Below are positions 8,101-9,367 of a stretch of DNA of 9,367 nucleotides, piece after piece; within the stretch, counting starts at the first letter, position 1; each line of letters starts with the position of its first letter. The DNA lies in contig JADGGM010000071.1 of assembly GCA_019689955.1 (NCBI GenBank), forward strand, positions 1 to 9,367. The letters are read 5' to 3'. The notes below the pieces were generated by a model. That model was given only the letters and a program-made list of their open reading frames with translations, did not search any database and had not been told where the DNA came from. A program made the position numbers and the translations under genes. The stretch comes from Gemmatimonadaceae bacterium (GTDB taxonomy: Bacteria > Gemmatimonadota > Gemmatimonadetes > Gemmatimonadales > Gemmatimonadaceae).

Positions 8101-8722
8101 CGAGCTCTACAAGCGCATCACCGACGACCGCGCCTTCGGCGAAGCGCTCAAGAACTTCCTCTTCGACCAGTACCTGCGCGCCCACCGCAGTGCCAAGGAG
8201 CTGATCAAGCGCGGCGAGTCGAAGACACTGGAGTTCAAGTCCACGCTGCGCTGGAGCCTCAAGGAAGACCGGCAAGACGACAAGCGCGTCACGCACGCCG
8301 TGCTCAAGACGATCGCCGCGTTCCTGAACACCGAGGGCGGCGATCTGCTGATCGGCGTGGCCGACGACGGCACCGTCGTCGGTATCGAGGCGGACCGTCT
8401 GGAGTCGGACGACAAGTTCATGCGGCATCTCGCGCAGGTCGTCCGCAATGGCCTGGGCGATCGGGCGGGCACCTGCATCGACCCGAAGTGCCAGGTCGTG
8501 CAGGGCAAGACCGTGTGCGTCGTGACTTGCCAGCGCAGCCCGGAGCCGGTGTTTCTCAAGTGGAAGGGGCTGGAAGCTACGAGCGAGGGCGACTTCTTCG
8601 TGCGCAGCGGCCCGGGGACGGTAAAGCTCCCTCCCGACAGCGCCCGGGAGTACATTCGTACGCGCTTCGTCACGAGGGCGGCGGAGGGTGGGACCCATGA
8701 CGCACCGGGAGGGGCTGTCTGA
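5162..8722 (+). CDS. hsdR: Type I restriction subunit HsdR with fused C-terminal Schlafen AlbA_2 domain
   Basis: HsdR is the ATP-driven translocase and nuclease of the type I complex, cutting unmodified DNA away from the HsdS target. Domains in this 1186-residue chain come in order. The HSDR_N nuclease has the PD-(D/E)XK residues D163 and E177-L-K179, followed by DAIRQYK. The superfamily 2 translocase has Walker A GSGKS (332-336, K335), DEAH (436-439), an acidic linker (461-477), FTATP, the KFQTGFD motif V region (682-688) and QTLSRLNRT (708-716). A helical C-terminal region that would contact HsdM/HsdS runs to about 1005. It is followed by an extra AlbA_2 (Schlafen core-like) domain from about 1018 to 1170, with ESKTLEFKSTLRW and NTEGGDLLIGVADDGTVVGI (1056-1075). 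Ordinary HsdR proteins of this type stop near residue 1000-1050. The start is GTG, overlapping the fic stop, with AAGGA at 5146-5150. All catalytic motifs are intact, so the protein should be active if HsdM is supplied. Confidence 0.95.
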   Translation: MKIDISERAFEEAIECALLQYGPDACAGDATAVRETSPPYGENPPGGYRKRKPEDYDRALCLLPRDVLDFVLATQPREWKKLEQHHGAAVREQFLRRLSAEIERRGALDVLRNGIKDSGCKFRLAYFRPASGLNAETRRLHAANLFSVVRQVRYSTKNESSLDLVLFLNGIPIFTAELKTPLTGQDVEDAIRQYKTDRDPREPLFAYGRCLAHFAVDPDLVYVTTHLAGERTRFLPFNKGKFGGAGNPPVPPTQKGYATAYLWEEAWARDSVLDLVRQFIHEVEEEDDKGKKTGRRFLIFPRYHQIDCVRRLIADARSRGPGQRYLIQHSAGSGKSFTIAWLAHQLATLHDANDRRVFDSIVVVTDRRVLDRQLQTTMRQFEQTLGVVENIDTTSRQLKEALESGKTIIVTTLQKFPVIAGQIGELPGRRFAVIVDEAHSSQSGESTKSLKASLAAKNLEDAEREDAEDEAGEDEVDNLALAEAVKRGHVPNLSLFAFTATPKPKTLELFGTRRPDGKFAPFHLYSMRQAIEEGFILDVLQNYTTYTAYWRLLKTIEDDPRYDKRKAEYLLKSFVELHPHAIGEKVKIMVEHFAAQVQGEIGGKAKAMIVTRSRLHAVRYKLAIDTYLAERGHPFKALVAFSGTVTDGGKDYTEANMNGFPETQTAKMFERPEYRFLVVANKFQTGFDQPLLHTMYVDKKLGGVNAVQTLSRLNRTYGDEKKSTMVLDFANEAAEIQAAFEPYYETTLLSEATDPNLLYEMENRLAAFPVYTEADIEAFAKVYFDPKATQDRLYAVLSPLVDRFRGLSKEEQADFRGQLTDYARLYAFLAQVLPFADASLEKLYVFARHLRRLLPADREALPREVQQNIDMESYRIQQTSSGKISLERKPGVLAPASTRGAHGTPPEELEPLSRIIAELNERFGLNLGPEHRVTLSQMMEKLDDDAALDTAARVNTRENVRLTFDHKVEQVIQEIVDSNFELYKRITDDRAFGEALKNFLFDQYLRAHRSAKELIKRGESKTLEFKSTLRWSLKEDRQDDKRVTHAVLKTIAAFLNTEGGDLLIGVADDGTVVGIEADRLESDDKFMRHLAQVVRNGLGDRAGTCIDPKCQVVQGKTVCVVTCQRSPEPVFLKWKGLEATSEGDFFVRSGPGTVKLPPDSAREYIRTRFVTRAAEGGTHDAPGGAV

Positions 8723-8754
8723 CAACAGCATGCGGCTGACCGCGCTGGCCGCAC

Positions 8755-8913
8755 GACGAGGCGCTGCGCATTCGCGACATGGTACGTAACAGCGTCACGA
8801 TCGACTGGACCCCGCGCGAGAACGTCCGCGCCAAGCTCCGTGCCCTGGTCAAGCGTATCCTCCGCAAGCACGGCTATCCGCCCGACAAGCAGGAGAAGGC
8901 GACGCAGACCGTG
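8755..8913 (+). pseudogene. Remnant of a second hsdR (C-terminal DUF3387 piece)
   Basis: One frame reads [20 protein letters not shown], then [20 protein letters not shown] and [13 protein letters not shown]. This is the signature C-terminus of HsdR proteins carrying DUF3387. The upstream part of that protein (nuclease and translocase) is absent: a stop in the same frame at 8737-8739 lies just before it. The usual final residues after the QTV end (a short glutamine- and leucine-containing tail) are replaced by unrelated sequence. The complete HsdR in front does not itself contain this motif, so the piece comes from a different hsdR lineage, not from a duplication of the current gene. It has no convincing start or ribosome site and is probably not expressed as a functional protein. 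Confidence 0.8.
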
Positions 8914-9093
8914 CCAATGCCGTACGCTGCTGGTACGCCGTACCGTGGCGCCACCCGGACAAGCACGGAGCCCGGGAGGCTAGCGGTCGGGCGCCTCGGA
9001 CCGCAGCTTATGCGAGGCCGGTCGACGCACCCGATGGTCACCCTCACACACGGCGCGGGCTCGGCTTCGCGCCACTCACCCCCGGGGCCTCAC
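8914..9093. other. Gene-free stretch between hsdR remnant and DUF4199 gene
   Basis: I see no gene, RNA gene, clear promoter, terminator or att-like repeat here. The forward frame of the hsdR remnant stays open right through to the next gene, but its translation from 8914 onward is rich in Gly, Arg, Pro, Ser and Thr and resembles no family I know. Confidence 0.5.
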
Positions 9094-9367
9094 ATGAAGA
9101 AGACCGTCCTCACCTTCGGCCTCCTGGCCGGCGTCGTCGTCTCCGTCCTCATGTGTGGCTCGCTGCTCCTGGCCGACAAGATCGGCTCCGGCCACAGCTT
9201 GGCCCTCGGCTACGCCATCATGGTCGCGTCGTTCCTGTTCATCTACTTCGGGATCCGCAGTTACCGCGACACCGTCCTGCGCGGCCGGATCTCCTTCGGC
9301 CGCGCCTTCGCCTGCGGCATCCTCATCACCCTCATCGCCACCGTCTGCTACGTCGCCACGTGGGAGG
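9094..9367 (+). CDS. DUF4199-type membrane protein, N-terminal part (cut by the window edge)
   Basis: The first 91 codons of a gene run off the right edge. ATG 9094 opens [20 protein letters not shown], and three hydrophobic helices follow at about residues 5-26, 36-54 and 71-90. Between helices 2 and 3 lies the polar, basic [19 protein letters not shown] segment. The pattern of a short positive N-terminus, three helices so far and the YFGIRSYRD...ISFGRAF signature fits DUF4199 inner-membrane proteins of unknown function. The only ribosome-site candidate is GGGG at 9084-9087. The protein has no evident link to restriction and is probably the ordinary chromosomal neighbour of the island. The frame is open upstream as far as 8740, but the family N-terminus starts at this methionine. 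Confidence 0.75.
   Translation, partial: MKKTVLTFGLLAGVVVSVLMCGSLLLADKIGSGHSLALGYAIMVASFLFIYFGIRSYRDTVLRGRISFGRAFACGILITLIATVCYVATWE

Noticed and set aside
8730..8790. Small gene from ATG 8730 after hsdR
   Set aside because: It reads only 19 codons to a TAA, has no ribosome site and overlaps the hsdR remnant in another frame.
1..9367. CRISPR array, tRNA, rRNA, insertion sequence, integrase
   Set aside because: I found no spaced repeat series, no cloverleaf-type sequence, and no transposase or integrase motif on either strand.

Overview
The window is G+C-rich (four blocks I counted ranged from 53 to 75%, apart from one AT-rich intergenic patch). Its genes all lie on the + strand and are packed tightly with 4-base start/stop overlaps. 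It reads as part of a bacterial defence island built around a type I restriction-modification (R-M) locus. The G+C content, the DUF4199 membrane gene at the right edge and the gene style fit a high-G+C Gram-negative bacterium, but the sequence does not settle the phylum.

Layout, left to right. (1) Positions 3-104 hold the last 33 codons of a gene cut by the window edge, probably an AbiEi-type antitoxin. It overlaps the start of (2), an AbiEii-type nucleotidyltransferase toxin gene (101-588) that has lost its catalytic middle: about 23 N-terminal codons are joined out of frame to the C-terminal third. (3) A GmrSD-family DUF262/DUF1524 protein (585-2438), expected to be a nuclease against modified DNA. 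(4) hsdS (2435-3820), the type I specificity subunit with two target-recognition domains. (5) A 181-base gap that is AT-rich in its second half and carries a promoter candidate and two near-identical 14-base direct repeats. (6) A class II Fic-domain AMP-transferase with a C-terminal winged helix (4002-5165). (7) hsdR (5162-8722), a complete type I restriction/translocase subunit with an extra C-terminal Schlafen-like AlbA_2 domain. (8) A 53-codon remnant of a different hsdR lineage (8755-8913). (9) A gene-free stretch (8914-9093), then the start of a DUF4199 membrane protein running off the right edge.

How the parts fit. HsdS and HsdR are two of the three type I subunits. No hsdM is present, so the methyltransferase is presumably encoded upstream of the window. 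The DUF262 protein is coupled to hsdS, and fic is coupled to hsdR, so the locus looks like two transcription units. The first couples a modified-DNA nuclease to the specificity subunit. The second couples a putative AMPylating toxin/regulator to the restriction subunit and may be controlled by the repeats in front of fic. The AbiE relic and the foreign hsdR tail mark both sides of the locus as places of past module loss or replacement. Nothing here is clearly a wholly new system. The least ordinary points are the HsdR-AlbA_2 fusion, the fic-hsdR coupling with a possible operator, and the decayed AbiE toxin that still keeps its overlaps.
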